From Neoechinorhynchus agilis (Eukaryota; Acanthocephala), in contig CM121343.1 of assembly GCA_051530055.1 (NCBI GenBank), forward strand, positions 992,001 through 1,056,000: a stretch of DNA of 64,000 nt, read 5' to 3'. Shown one piece after another: positions 37,001 to 47,509 of this stretch; within the stretch, counting starts at the first letter, position 1, and every line of letters starts with the position of its first letter. The notes under the pieces are model-generated. The model did not search any database and had not been told where the DNA came from. It worked only from the letters and a program-made list of their open reading frames with translations. A program made the position numbers and the translations under genes.

Positions 37001-38219
37001 GAATCGCCAATGCAACCGGATCGACAGGTTGTAAAAATGGACCAGCGTTTTCATTCGCAGAGAGGCGGTCTAAAATATCCGTTAGTCTTTCACGCATTAA
37101 ATCCGGATCGACATCGACAATTTTACTGGCACCTCCAGTTGTAGAATGCGCTAAACTTCGATCAACATTCGAGCACTGGCCTGGATTTGGTGTTGTTTGA
37201 CTTAATTCGAAATCGTTCAATGGCTCCTCGTGATCCTTACCGCGTTCCTTATCCTTGCAACATAGATTCTCACTAATGGATTCATCTAACGCAGACATAT
37301 TCGATGAGACGTTTCCCACGGATATGGCATTAGCGGTTGCTATTGAAGAAGATGGGCAGCCTATTGGCGCTATTGTGTTCGGCGGGCCTTGCTCGCCGGC
37401 ACTACTATCCGGATCGTAAGGCAACCGTCGATGATTTTTTGTCATCAGAGGTAAGGTCCACCGACATGAATCGTCCAGACTTTGTGAAGAATGATGGCTT
37501 TGATTGAGTATCGCCGATGGAGAACCTACAATCCTAGCAATCTTATCCTTGATAAAACTAAACTTTTCAAAGAGAGAACTGAAATAATGCTCTTGCGAAA
37601 CGGCGCACTTTTCGAACAATTGTTCTTCGATCTGTTGGAAATAGCAACGAACCTCGTCCACGAAACGCGATTCAACGTCCATTTTGGACACCAATGCGTT
37701 CACGACCTCCTCTCTAAACTCGGCAGTCATCGGTGCTTTCCATTCCTGTAAGGGATCAAGATTTATAACTCGCTGGCAAAGTTTACATTGGTCCTGATGA
37801 GAGCATTTGCAGAAATGATCGCAAACGTTCTTTGCATATCCGCACATTGGCGAGCACGATTCGTTATTGCAAGCAAGGATATGTCGCAGAATATTGCCTG
37901 ATTTACAGCATTGGGTAATGCGACATTCCATTGAGATATCGATTCCGAATCTCTTGGCTTCCGAGGTCAACTGACCGCACCGCTGTGCGTGGATCAGAGA
38001 CGAAAGCATATTCACGTAAGCCGTTATTTGCTCATTAGAAGCTTCATTGGGATCCACAAAGGGATCCGAATTCGATCCACCACCGTATTGCTCGACTGGT
38101 GGAGTTTGCTGCTGCTGCTGCTGCTGCTGTTGTTGTTGTTGTTGTTGTTGTTGCGATGCATTACTGTTAAGTGTAGTTGAGGCCAGCGACCCGTTTATGT
38201 TTGAATCACACGACTCCAT
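34065..38219 (-). CDS. CREBBP/EP300: CBP/p300 histone acetyltransferase, single exon
   Basis: Nuclear transcriptional coactivator that acetylates histones. One uninterrupted frame of 1,384 residues from the ATG at 38219. Domains in order: polyQ (residues 23-38); TAZ1 (about 60-152, Cys/His ligands such as 'CRITQCCKSGNILRHILAC'); KIX (about 160-228, 'PMTAEFREEVVNALVSKM'); bromodomain (about 372-480, 'IPDYFSIIKHPMDLSTI'); CH2 RING/PHD (about 480-625); HAT (about 640-960, 'YRAKAVFVFEEIDGFDVAFF', 'YISYLDSVYYF', 'HIWACPPSRGDDYIFYYHP'); ZZ (about 1035-1085); TAZ2 (about 1125-1215, 'VHAMDCRNANCRVGACRS'); Q-rich tail. It is much shorter than vertebrate CBP (about 2,400) and lacks the long N-terminal nuclear-receptor region. 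'cctgtttcag' directly before the ATG looks like an acceptor, so a 5' leader exon or spliced leader is likely. Confidence 0.97.
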   Translation of the reverse strand: MESCDSNINGSLASTTLNSNASQQQQQQQQQQQQQQQQTPPVEQYGGGSNSDPFVDPNEASNEQITAYVNMLSSLIHAQRCGQLTSEAKRFGIDISMECRITQCCKSGNILRHILACNNESCSPMCGYAKNVCDHFCKCSHQDQCKLCQRVINLDPLQEWKAPMTAEFREEVVNALVSKMDVESRFVDEVRCYFQQIEEQLFEKCAVSQEHYFSSLFEKFSFIKDKIARIVGSPSAILNQSHHSSQSLDDSCRWTLPLMTKNHRRLPYDPDSSAGEQGPPNTIAPIGCPSSSIATANAISVGNVSSNMSALDESISENLCCKDKERGKDHEEPLNDFELSQTTPNPGQCSNVDRSLAHSTTGGASKIVDVDPDLMRERLTDILDRLSANENAGPFLQPVDPVALAIPDYFSIIKHPMDLSTIRSKLEQGAYGAHPSRFVDDIYLMFTNAFTYNKKQTKVHKMCARLKEFYELIIPEVALDIGLCCGCKPDFAPQTLYCYGGRLCPQIKRFQAYYCYTNETPRPNLKGSRYTICTKCFESIKGDTVEIGDDTNEARVILTKSEFVQLRNNVREEEPTAVCSSCRRKYHQICELYYEAMDKGAPFVCSHCRRLLDMNARTNRFTAARLPQNLLSKRLESDINSLLAEKSLNELIGRVHVRVLSSYDKVFEVKERMKMYYPEEVPPSGYPYRAKAVFVFEEIDGFDVAFFAMHVHEYGSDCPQPNTNRVYISYLDSVYYFQPYNIKTDIYHRVIISYLAYAKSLGFEFAHIWACPPSRGDDYIFYYHPKDQKVPEQKRLANWYRVMLEKAKIENVVLEVRDIISDMVARGGTKVTELPYFDGDFFATAIEDELRAILSRGGVQRPAKCGEEEDAVQSLQSAKLVQSGKRRKGVAYKSGKQKQIAKKCHKYFECKDELTEKVVMLMEKHKDVFFIIKLNEPPDNRKGVLDPDPLVHCDMMNGRDCFLNFCRERNFEYSSLRRSKYTTMAFLFELHTHGLCDNDDFCYTCDLCSRALGNRYHCTVCDDYDLCPSCYRTNGHEHEMKMENIATRLTKVGVEQDEDGIIKGEQVDLSAEPAVERATKDNNELKKRLAQGYVDSMVHAMDCRNANCRVGACRSMKSSLEHVQVCRLNNYPNVPRGECALCHKLYALASIHARVCRDVDCQFPFCPLVKSIIQQHRNKSDQMDKRRMLMMMNRTATTPGTITCGSLMSPDREAERDDDDSEQQSPQTPSQIHPQQQMRQTVVGFKKGGKDWQRVQQNHLAMRQQHQYFVEVGSNNRCQQAIWLQQHLPYGAPFPPQCNTVHRPAMYDDDHNPVPNITGEDPRFGMAHTCQRFPVNQTADNMNTTGKSVLNNKNLNSTSECPTQSTVVRTQEQPLNPHCKPHGF
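38106..38153 (-). repeat. CAG/CAA tract encoding 16 glutamines in CBP
   Basis: 48 bp of CAA then CAG codons in the coding strand, 23 residues from the start. Mixed codons interrupt a pure CAG run. The long leucine- and cysteine-rich open frames on the opposite strand are products of this tract. Confidence 0.95.
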
Positions 38220-38636
38220 TTGTCTGAAACAGGAAAATGACGACAAGAACTCCCGTCTATCAAAAACCAAGAACGTCCTCACGCCGTCACTTGTAGGCCC
38301 ATTGGGTAAACTATGCAATGTTTGTTGCACACATCGGTCACATGTTCAAAAAAACCACCTACGTGTACTCGATTCGTCTATTTTGTTGGCTCGATGACGT
38401 CACAATGTAACTTCCTCCTTTCCAACACAGCTCATTTTTAATCAATAAATCCCGGTGGACATTCACATTCAATAGAACAATTTAATCCAGTAGAACTATT
38501 CCGAAAGAACGCCTGGCGTAGACGCCAATCGCCTGTCTTTTCCTGAATGATGACGTTGGAAGCGTGACGAAGGTCCCGGAACCTCAGAAATTGAATTGAA
38601 AGATGACGGCATTCATTAATTTGCAGTGACTGTACC

Positions 38637-39260
38637 GTCGCCAGGGAATTTTTATCTGAGTGGTCGGAGGGATGTACACACCTGCAAGGGCGCAAACCAA
38701 CGCAACCCGGACAGAAATCTATGGGGCTGTGGACCCAAATTCAGCCGTGTATAGTTAACTTCATTTACACTTAAAAAGATGTATCCGACTAAGTTCAACA
38801 GACGCTAAATAAAAACCTAAGCTGATCTCAGGAAAAGTGGCGAATTTAATTACATTCCATAGTAGTGTTGAGGTTCTCTACAGGACTAAAGTTCCCATTC
38901 CCTCACTGATGAGTCCCGTCGCCAGGGAATTTTTATCTGAGTGGTCGGAGGGATGTACACACCTGCAAGGGCGCAAACCAACGCAACCCGGACAGAAATC
39001 TATGGGGCTGTGGACCCAAATTCAGCCGTGTATAGTTAACTTCATTTACACTTAAAAAGATGTATCCGACTAAGTTCAACAGACGCTAAATAAAAACCTA
39101 AGCTGATCTCAGGAAAAGTGGCGAATTTAATTACATTCCATAGTAGTGTTGAGGTTCTCTACAGGACTAAAGTTCCCATTCCCTCACTGATGAGTCCCGT
39201 CGCCAGGGAATTTTATCTGAGTGGTCGGAGGGATGTACACACCCGTAAGGGTGCAGACCA
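38637..39260 (+). repeat. 281-bp tandem duplication (about 2.2 copies) of a dispersed repeat
   Basis: 'gtcgccagggaatttt' starts at 38,637, 38,918 and 39,199, an exact 281-bp period with nearly identical units. One further copy of most of the unit is at 46,670-46,885. The unit contains 'ccctcactgatgagtcccgt', which looks like the first half of a hammerhead core, but the GAAA half is absent. There is no coding potential. Confidence 0.85.
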
Positions 39261-39399
39261 ACGCTTTCCTAACATGCCGAAGCCGTGGAGAATACAACAA
39301 GTTTTTAAATTTTAATAACTGAAATAAATGTGTTTATTTATGGCGGAAAATCCTCAAGAGGATCCCTAAAGGTGCCCGCTTCGAAGTCGCCACGGCCTA

Positions 39400-40735
39400 T
39401 GCGGAGAAACTATCGCAGGCTACTGAGTGTGACTCCGACCTACCATGGATACCTTCGCGTTCCCGCGTTTGGTAATAAGTGTGGACGACTTCACACCCGA
39501 CGAAAATCTCACCACATCGATTAAAAAACGTATCATGAACTTCAAAAACATCTTTGACGATCTTTTGAAAAGAGCTCGAAAACCTTCAGCTGGCTCAGTC
39601 GCGTTTAAGCTTGGTAAACCTCGTTCAACGGGTTCTCGGGTATCTACTGAGTTAAATGATGGAGACATCCGAGGGGCTGTACGCAAGAAGCACCCTGCGC
39701 CTACAACAGCAGCGGATGCACCCTGCGCCAACAACTATCACCCGCCCTTACTACCGATCCTATTGTTCCTATTACCGACGAGGAGCTGAATCGTGGGATA
39801 TTTTCTTTTGCCAACGGTTCAGGACACGGCGTCGATGGTTTACGTCCTCAACGCCTAAAAGATATGGTATCCTTCACTTCAGCTTGGAGTGGCATCTCAG
39901 TCCAACTAGCCTTTTTTTAACTTGTAAATGTATTCAATCAATCTTCATTTCTCGACAATTTACACACTCACCACCTCCCGCCGAATTCCAGCTTTTGTCC
40001 TTCCTCGACCGTCGCCATCACGCTGGCAGCATTGCCCCGTTGTACTGCTCGATTGCTTGCTTAATCAAAATCTACGATCGTTTCCTACTCAGCTTCTATA
40101 CTCCGCCTTCCCTTTACGCCCTAACGAAAAGAGAGGGTGGCCCCCGTCTGATCGCTGTTTTCAATACACTCAGGTGTTTAGTGGCCAAAATCGTTTCGAA
40201 AAGGGTTTTTTCGACTGTTGGATGCCTACTCCGCCCAGCGCAACTCGGCTGTTGCTCTCCTTGTGGAGCCGAAGCAATCGTTCACGCCTTAAGGAACTTC
40301 GTTGAAACGTCGACGGATCGATGCGCAGTTTTGAAGGTGGACTTCAAAAATGCTTTCAGTTCTCTGGAACGGAATGTCCTACTTGACGAGGGCCTACGGC
40401 GCCCCGTCACCCACTGATTTATAATCGGAGCATTATCTGGTCCCAACGCGGCCTTTAGGCCCGATGGGCTTCGCCATTGCAATCAATCCATTGGTGACGT
40501 CACTAAAATCGAACTTCAACGCGTGGTACCTGGACGACAGCACCCTGGGAGGCGACCCTCTCTGTCAGTTCTGGGTGATCTTAACCGCATCATCGAGATC
40601 AGCTCCAAGATAGGCCTCAAGTAGAACAGCTCAAAGTGTGAATTGCTACTCCTGAACACGGACGAAACAGAAAGCTCGCAGGTACACGAGCAATTCAAGA
40701 ATGTCGCTCCGGGCATCAAACAAATCAAATCTCAT
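39400..40735 (+). mobile_element. LINE fragment, same RT family as 10.3 and 22.5 kb, opposite strand
   Basis: Plus-strand pieces: 'MDTFAFPRLVISVDDFTPDE', 'STELNDGDIRGAVRKK' (pre-RT signature), 'GVDGLRPQRLKDM'-like sequence around 39,830, 'REGGPRLIAVFNTLRCLVAK', 'CAVLKVDFKNAFSSLERNVL', and a palm segment around 40,520-40,620. The frames are broken. A copy of the terminal inverted segment of the 22.5 kb element ('gccatcacgctggcagcatt') lies inside at about 40,010. It ends where the Ty3/gypsy-type fossil begins. Confidence 0.75.
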
Positions 40736-42260
40736 TGAAGGTCGGTAACATGTAAGCGTGTGCTGCTAAGTATTGGCAAAGCGTAATCCGGAAATCCCCA
40801 CATAATCGGATTTTACCATCTGATTTCGCAATCGCGACAATCGGCGTTGCCCATTCAATACTTTCTTTCATCGGATCTACCCCCTTCAGAATTCCTTCGC
40901 TCAGCAACTTATCGATTTCCTCTTGGCGATATCTCTAATACCGTAAGGTATTATGCGACTTCCGTATATTTTAGGTATAGCTTCTTCCTTTAGGATCAGA
41001 GAAGCTGTAAATCCCCGTATTGTCCCTGATTTGCCCCATGAATTTCCTCCTATACACTTCTTGCACCTGTCTCCCAAACTCCCAACATACGACACATCTT
41101 TCATGGGAGCCACATCGTCTGGGAAATTCAGAATCATCGCTTGAATCCACGGTAGCCCACATAGCGGTTTATCTCTTTCTGCGACCACCGTTGCTTCCAG
41201 GCACTTCTGCACATTTCTCTTGACATACCGCACATTCAACCAGCATTCTCATTTGACGCTTAACTCCTTACCCCCATTCGCCTTGATCATTTTCGCCGGG
41301 TGAAGTTTGGTCTTCCAATCGTATTCCAGATATCTTCTGGCAGCACCGTGACCGAGGCACCTGTATCGAATTCCATGTGCAATTCGTGTCCTCACCGATC
41401 GGACACTTTCAATCACCCTGTCCTCCGAAACCTCAACCATATTTGCTCTTCTTCGATTGCGACGCACGACTCCGAAATGTCCTTTTTCATGACAGCGGAA
41501 ACATTCTCTATTTAAAGATGGGCACAAATTCATTCTTAGGTGCCAATTTCCACCACATCTTCCACACTTCGTCCTCTTTATACGATCCACTTGTTCGGGA
41601 AATGCACGCTTCTGAAAACCCAGGCTTATTTCGGCATCTTTTGTCGACTCCACGATTTGAACAATCCTCATTACATCCTCAAACGTCGGATTTTGCTTTT
41701 GCAACGCAGCTCGTCGTACCTCTTCATGCGGTACATACCAAATAACGTGATCACGAATTCGCTGCTCAATCGCCTCTTCTTCATTTGTGATCGATTTCTC
41801 AAAAAAATCCCACTCTCGAGCCAATCCTTTGAGTTCCGTAATGCATTCGGTGTATCGAGTGCCCTATGTCATCCTACAACTATTGAAAAGAAAACGTGCT
41901 TGTGCAATGGGTTTCTTAAGCACGTAGAAGGCGCCCAGAATTTTTATAATGCCTTCGAATGTCACCGTATCCAGCTCCGCTGATTTTCAAACGATAGACA
42001 TCATCTCAGGACTCATCCATGCAATGAAAAACGACCGTTTCCTTGCATCCGATGATACATTATACGCCTCAAAATGGCATTTCAATTGAGCTTTGTGCGC
42101 TCCCCATGCTTGCGCCAATCTATCGTAGGCCCGGAAAACTGGAACTCCCCTTTCACTTTCACTTCCAGCACCATCCTTTGGTTTCTGATTCATCGAGATC
42201 CTGTTCGCAGCGCCAATTGTTATGTTTTTTAATATACCCTCGGAAACTCTCTAACACACC
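40725..42260 (-). mobile_element. Ty3/gypsy-type LTR retrotransposon fossil, 5' part only
   Basis: Minus-strand order: a primer-binding-site-like TGGCGCTGCGAACAGG near 42,205; a Gag region with tandem zinc knuckles ('CGRCGGNWHLRMNLC', 'CFRCHEKGHFG'); a protease-to-RT linker region; and the start of a reverse transcriptase with 'WATPIVAIAKSDGKIRLCGD'. The rest of RT, RNase H and integrase is absent, and the 3' side is replaced by the LINE fragment. It is broken in several places. An LTR end probably lies just above 42,220, but no second LTR was found, so age cannot be estimated. Confidence 0.8.
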
Positions 42261-43079
42261 ACATTATGTTTGCAAATTGATTCCGATGTTACGCAAAGGT
42301 TCCGTTAAAACGAACCAAGAAATCTTAAGCAAACACAAACTTGCTCAGAAGTCGGAATGTTAAATCGTATTTTCAAAACAATTGGTCAAGAATCTTGCCC
42401 GTTTTCCATTCAAGGCAAAAAATGTCCTTTGTCTTTGCAACATTTTAAGATATAAAGATGGTTAAAATAGAAGATATGCCACAATGCAAAATAATTCAAG
42501 AATATTTTGGGACGAAGTGTAATGGAGATTCAAAAGTTCTTCGCATTTTTGCCAAAAAGAAATTCATCGGGGGGATTATCGAAAACGGAGGAATTTCATA
42601 AATCCGAGAAATTAAAGAAGATGCATAAACTTTAATTGTTTAACCGTTTCAGAGGTGATTTTACGTATTCGGAATTTTTGCTGATAAGAATTTTACTTTT
42701 GATTCACGGTTTATTTATTCTCGAATAACAACAATGTGCTGAAGTTTACTAAAATTCAAATGTCCCTTTTTAGTCCGTTTGTTAAACACACGCGATTCGG
42801 AGAAACCATCGAACTGTGTAGATACTTTTTAAAGCATTTTCTCTTGAAATCAACAGAGCCTTCAGTGATAAAAATCTAAAATATATAAATAAACGCTTAT
42901 TATTCCGAATCATCTATCTAACTCATCCCTTTCGTTTTGCGATTTGCTCTCTTTTCATGAAGAAATTGCGTTCATAAATTCGTTTTAAATACGGCATTAA
43001 AACTTTAAGAAAGTTCATTATTTCTAAGTTGCGTTCTTAAAATGCCAACGACGGTTTACTTTTTAAAAGTGTTTCCTAG
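42261..43079. other. Non-coding, possible LTR remnant at left
   Basis: AT-rich, no conserved reading frame. The first 150-200 bp may belong to the LTR of the neighbouring fossil. The remainder may hold promoter or 5' exons of the coiled-coil gene. Confidence 0.4.
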
Positions 43080-46000
43080 GTAACCGATCTTAGTTTTGAA
43101 AATTACTACGATAAAATTCTGACAATGGTCAATTTGGCTAAAATGAAGATTGCTGAAAAAAGCAAGAATCTCTCTGGATTTGTACACAGAAAACAAATAA
43201 ATTTGGAGGATGAGAAATATTTGACCAAATTGATTCTGGACGACAAGGGTAATTGATTGTTTATTAAAAATGAACATAAAAGTTGTTATCGTCTATAGAA
43301 ATCGAGTTGAGTAGAGCCGAAAAGAAAAGCGAGTTAACAAAGGAAAAATTGATTAGCGGAAATGCCATAATCGAAAAGAAGAATGCCATTTATAAAGATT
43401 GTGTTCCATTTTTCGGATTAAAAAGCGTAAGTGAAATCACGCGATAGAATGATGCGTTGAATTTAAAATGATTTGTAGGCCGAAGACATTGCTATCCTTT
43501 TAAGTGATTTGGATATGAAACATATAAAACCAATATCCGGATATGAGGTAAACATTTTTAGATCTAAATTTTAATAACATGAATAAAATGTTCAAGAAAT
43601 TGTTTTTGGTGAGTCGTATTTTAATGCCTAGTTCCGATTTTTTTCCACGAATTTGAAGTTTACAGAAGATGAACTTTTAAAGAATCTTGTGGATATGAAA
43701 ATATAGTACCTCGCTTTCAAATTGCAAATGAAATAGACGTTGCACGTCTAGTGCACTAATTAGATTATTTTACACGGCTTTCAGGGACCTAAAATTCGTG
43801 GAATTCCATAAGAATGTAAATACTTAAGAAATGGAATCCGACGATTAAATAATTTGGAGATGAGAATCATTTTATATTAAAAACGTCCCTGATTAAAAAG
43901 TAGCATTAGTAACTCGAGTTCTGATAAACCATTAGTTCTTTTGAACTTTCACAAACATATCACAATTTGCATATAGAAAGTCCTCAATTTGCTGAACAGT
44001 ACATTTGCGGATCAAGTACAGAAATTAACAAGACTAAGATCTAGAACTAAAGAATTAAAACATTGCATTGTTGAAACGAAGAAAGATTCGCAGCTCGTCC
44101 GAAACATTCAGAATAACGTCCGCGGCGAGAATACTTTTCCAAGAAGGCATAGGCGTCGTGGTAGAAAAAACGGGCGGTACCAATTATCACGTGGATCCCG
44201 ATGTCAATTTATAAGTAACGCCGTTAACTTCACGGAAAGATTGAAAAGTGTCATTGAATCGGTGAGTAGAAGTTCTCAGTTTTAGTGTAGTTTTCACTCT
44301 TCGTTAAACAATCAGGCGACATCTTATTTAATGAGTGAGATTTCAGCAAGGGAGGAGATTTTAAGTGAAGAAGATTCAATGCAAGAAGAGAAAGAGATGT
44401 CTGACCTTATAAATTACAATTCAAGATTATGGGAAGAGTACACAAAATTGAAATCAGATTTTGAAAAGCGTTTGATAGAAACGACGAACGCCGTAACGGT
44501 CAACGAACAAAATGATAAACAACTGAAAATTGCTGAAGACTTGGCCAATAGAGATGTGACCGCAAGAATGAGATTTGTAGCCAATCACAAAATTAATAAC
44601 TTTGAAGCAAAACGTAAGAGTGGATGATATGCGGCAATTGCTTATTTTAATCGGGAAATGTTTAGACGAACGTCCAACAAAATCATTGACACAGCAAATA
44701 CTTAGCCATGAAATGAGCTTACTTTTGGCCCATAATGGCATCGAACCGGATCTTGAGGTAAATATCTCCTTAGCAAAATTAAAATTGTTAGATTTCCGAT
44801 GAGTCCCTCTAAGAGAATATGTGGTACCGATTTATTGCAAACGGATAATTAATGTGTAGAGCAAAAGACCTTTGACTTGCGTTTTTAGTTTAATCCCCGG
44901 CGCTCTCATGTACACCAAAACCTCTATCGTATAGTTCTCACCAAATAAATTGTTGCAAAAGTTGGATAAGACACAGGAAAACCGAGCGTTACTTCGCCAG
45001 TTTCTATCAAAAGACAGAATAGAAACCGAATTAAACGTTCAACAAAGAAGATATGAAGACAACGGCAAGAATGCGACATGTGAATGTTTTGAGCAACTTA
45101 GGAACATGTAAGACTTTTTTTAAACAATACTCTACTCATTTTGGTTGTTTTACTGTCCAGTGTGGCAGATAAGGTGCTAGAAAATGAGAGAAAAACCGAA
45201 GAGCGAATAAATGCAATGGACCATATAAATATAGAACAGTGTGTCAAATATTTTGTGGACATACTGATGATGAACATTAAAAAAACATTGGTTCGAGCTG
45301 GCCTCGAAGACGATTCGGTGAGTGCAAGCGAAGGGAGAGTGCTGCTCGGCGGTAACTTTGCGGGCTTTTAGGCGAAATCCCCAAAGAGAAATACATAAAA
45401 TTTCCTGGCAAAATGGTGACCATAAGAAGGGACCATTCTTTAACCAGTACTTTAATTTTTTATATTTAAAAGTTTAAAGCTACAATCACCCAATGGTTAA
45501 TTTGAACAACGATTTTTCAAAATAGCTAATAACAAAATACATTACAAAAATATTGATGATAATTTAGAGTGCTAAAGAAAAGTGATATAAAGTATCAGTT
45601 GTTTTTGATCCTTTTGAGAAAAATCAGTAAAAATCATTAGGTTTTCGGTCTTTTATCTTCTTCTTTAGCCGAATAGCGAAGCGACCTTTAAAGACATGGC
45701 ATTATGGGCATTGGAAAAGATGAAATTATTGCGACAAAAAGCTCTCGAGCAAGGTCTTGACGAATCCATTGATTACTCATTTGAAAATGTTTTGAAAGTA
45801 AGCAAAAACCTACCTTCCGTTTTAACGCATTAATGAATAAAAATAATAGATATTAAATGAAAGAAATGAGAAATCACCTGTCGAGGAAATGGTTGCCGGA
45901 GAAGCTACTATGGCCAATCCAATGCAATATATTTTAGAAATAACTCAGCAAGATGTGAACAAGATGCAAAAAGCTATGGAGAATATGAAGCTGGAAAAAC

Positions 46001-46146
46001 CAAAAGAGAAAAGGAGGCAACATGCAGAAACGGCCGGGAACCTACAAAGCGGCAAGATAAGTAATATTAAAGTACTTGATAAATCCTCAATCAAGAAAAT
46101 GAATGAACCATTAAGTTATAAAAAAGACAAGAAGGCAACGAACTAA
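43080..46146 (+). CDS. Multi-exon coiled-coil protein, unrecognised
   Basis: A chain of short exons rich in K, E, Q and N with good splice sites. Exons 43080-43248 ('FENYYDKILTMVNLAKMKIA'), 43299-43426 ('EIELSRAEKKSELTKEKLIS' to 'FFGLKS') and 43479-43547 ('AEDIAILLSDLDMKHIKPIS') join in frame. Further coding blocks are at about 43,980-44,160, 44,320-44,620, 44,620-44,757, 44,950-45,106, 45,165-45,317, 45,669-45,797 and 45,850-46,146, ending in a K-rich tail and stop. The protein is probably 600-700 residues, mostly helical coiled coil, with no catalytic motif or membrane segment. I do not recognise the family. Several exon borders and the start are unresolved. Confidence 0.6.
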
Positions 46147-46907
46147 TTTTTGCCGTAAAAAATGATCTTTATCGTTAGATTGTTTAAATCGGGAGTACAA
46201 AAAGACATTTGAATTTTAGATAACTTGGACATATTATTGTTATTGAGACAAAAATAAACCGTTAACCGACAGTAAAATTCTTATCACTGACAATTCCAAA
46301 TACGCAAGATCACTTTCCAAACAGTTAAAAATTTATAGTATAAGAATCTCGAAGAAATAATTAATGATCTTATCACACGCTTCGGCCGAACTGCATGGCT
46401 GGTAGATCTGTAAGATGTTATAATTTCAGTTTTATTTTTGTAAACAAATATTAAAACTTTAAATAAGCAAGTTGGCTCCCGATTAGACATTATCCGGCTT
46501 TACAGTAATGAACCCCCCCAGAAATGAACCTGAGGAATAACCAACCTTACAAGCGCACAACGGGATATTCCCACCCGAATGGAGCTCCCCCGACTGGATA
46601 GTCCCATCCCAACGGATACGTTTTTTTCAAACTGTGAATTCGAATGCTTATGAGGACCCAAAAATCGACGCTGATCTCAGGAAAAGTGGCGAATTTAATT
46701 ACATTCCATAGTAGTGTTGAGGTTCTCTACAGGACTAAAGTTCCCATTCCCTCACTGATGAGTCCCGTCGCCAGGGAATTTTTATCTGAGTGGTCGGAGG
46801 GATGTACACACCTGCAAGGGCGCAAACCAACGCAACCCGGACAGAAATCTATGGGGCTGTGGACCCAAATTCAGGCGTACCTCTCTCTCGTCAACGTTCT
46901 CTAATCA
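46147..46907 (+). repeat. Dispersed repeats between two coding regions
   Basis: 46,500-46,660 is related to 900-1,090 ('aaccaaccttacaagcgc', 'atgaggacccaaa'). 46,670-46,885 is an almost identical copy of the 281-bp unit tandemly repeated at 38.6 kb. The rest is AT-rich with nothing recognised. Confidence 0.7.
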
Positions 46908-47505
46908 ATGAACGGTGAACGAGAATCGGCCAAGTATTTCGCTCTTCGTGGATTCGCTCTAAAGTGCTTTGAACGAGTTACTGAAACTCTAAAGGATTCT
47001 TTAATTGAAGTGATGAGCACAATTAAGGATGTATTAGCGGAGGCTATTCGGTTCGAAATGGAAGCTCTTTACAATGAACAGTTGATCGAAGTCAAGAAAT
47101 GCAAAGGGTAAAAGCTAATGGCCAAAGAGACAGGCAAAGGTTTCATAGGTATCGGATAGTGAAGCGACCATCAAGGAGAATAAGGTTTTGGCAGATGCCA
47201 TCAGTATGCCAAATTCGGATTGTTGGAAACGAATGGTGTTCTAAAGACTGCGAATATTTCGACATTCACTATGGACTCGACACCACCCTTAGAGGATATT
47301 CAGCATGTAGTACTTTATGATCCTAAAATTGTTGTGGAGTATGATATTGTGACTGGGATTATAGGTAACGATATGAAAAGCGAAAAGCATTCAGCTGAAG
47401 TTACTACTAAGAAAGCTACGGTCGAACAAAAGTTGCAAGTAACACCTGAACGAGTAGTATCAAGAGCAAAAGGAGGAACTCCATCAAAATCAATCAACCC
47501 TCCCA
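46908..47505 (+). CDS. Partial coiled-coil gene, 3' end overrun by a LINE
   Basis: ATG at 46,908 opens 'MNGERESAKYFALRGFALKC' and a helical segment ending 'EALYNEQLIEVKKCKG', then a donor at about 47,110. A plausible next exon reads 'EATIKENKVLADAIS' (about 47,160-47,234). After an intron ending tattcag the frame continues 'HVVLYDPKIVVEYDIVTGII', then a K-rich segment to 'SRAKGGTPSKS'. From about 47,510 the same open frame continues without a stop into LINE ORF1 sequence. 'SEATIKE' echoes 'SEATFKD' of the preceding gene, so it may be a duplicate or a continuation of it. Function unknown. Confidence 0.45.
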
Positions 47506-47509
47506 TTCA

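Noticed and set aside
38220-38330. Upstream extension of CBP to a GTG codon
   Set aside because: GTG is not a normal nuclear start in animals, and a clear acceptor (cctgtttcag) precedes the ATG at 38,219.
38047-38397. Plus-strand frames rich in Cys or Leu runs
   Set aside because: They are the antisense of the CBP glutamine tract.
38895-38940. CTGATGAGTCCC as a complete hammerhead ribozyme
   Set aside because: After the possible stem II (CCC...GGG) the sequence is AATTTTT; the required GAAA box is missing.
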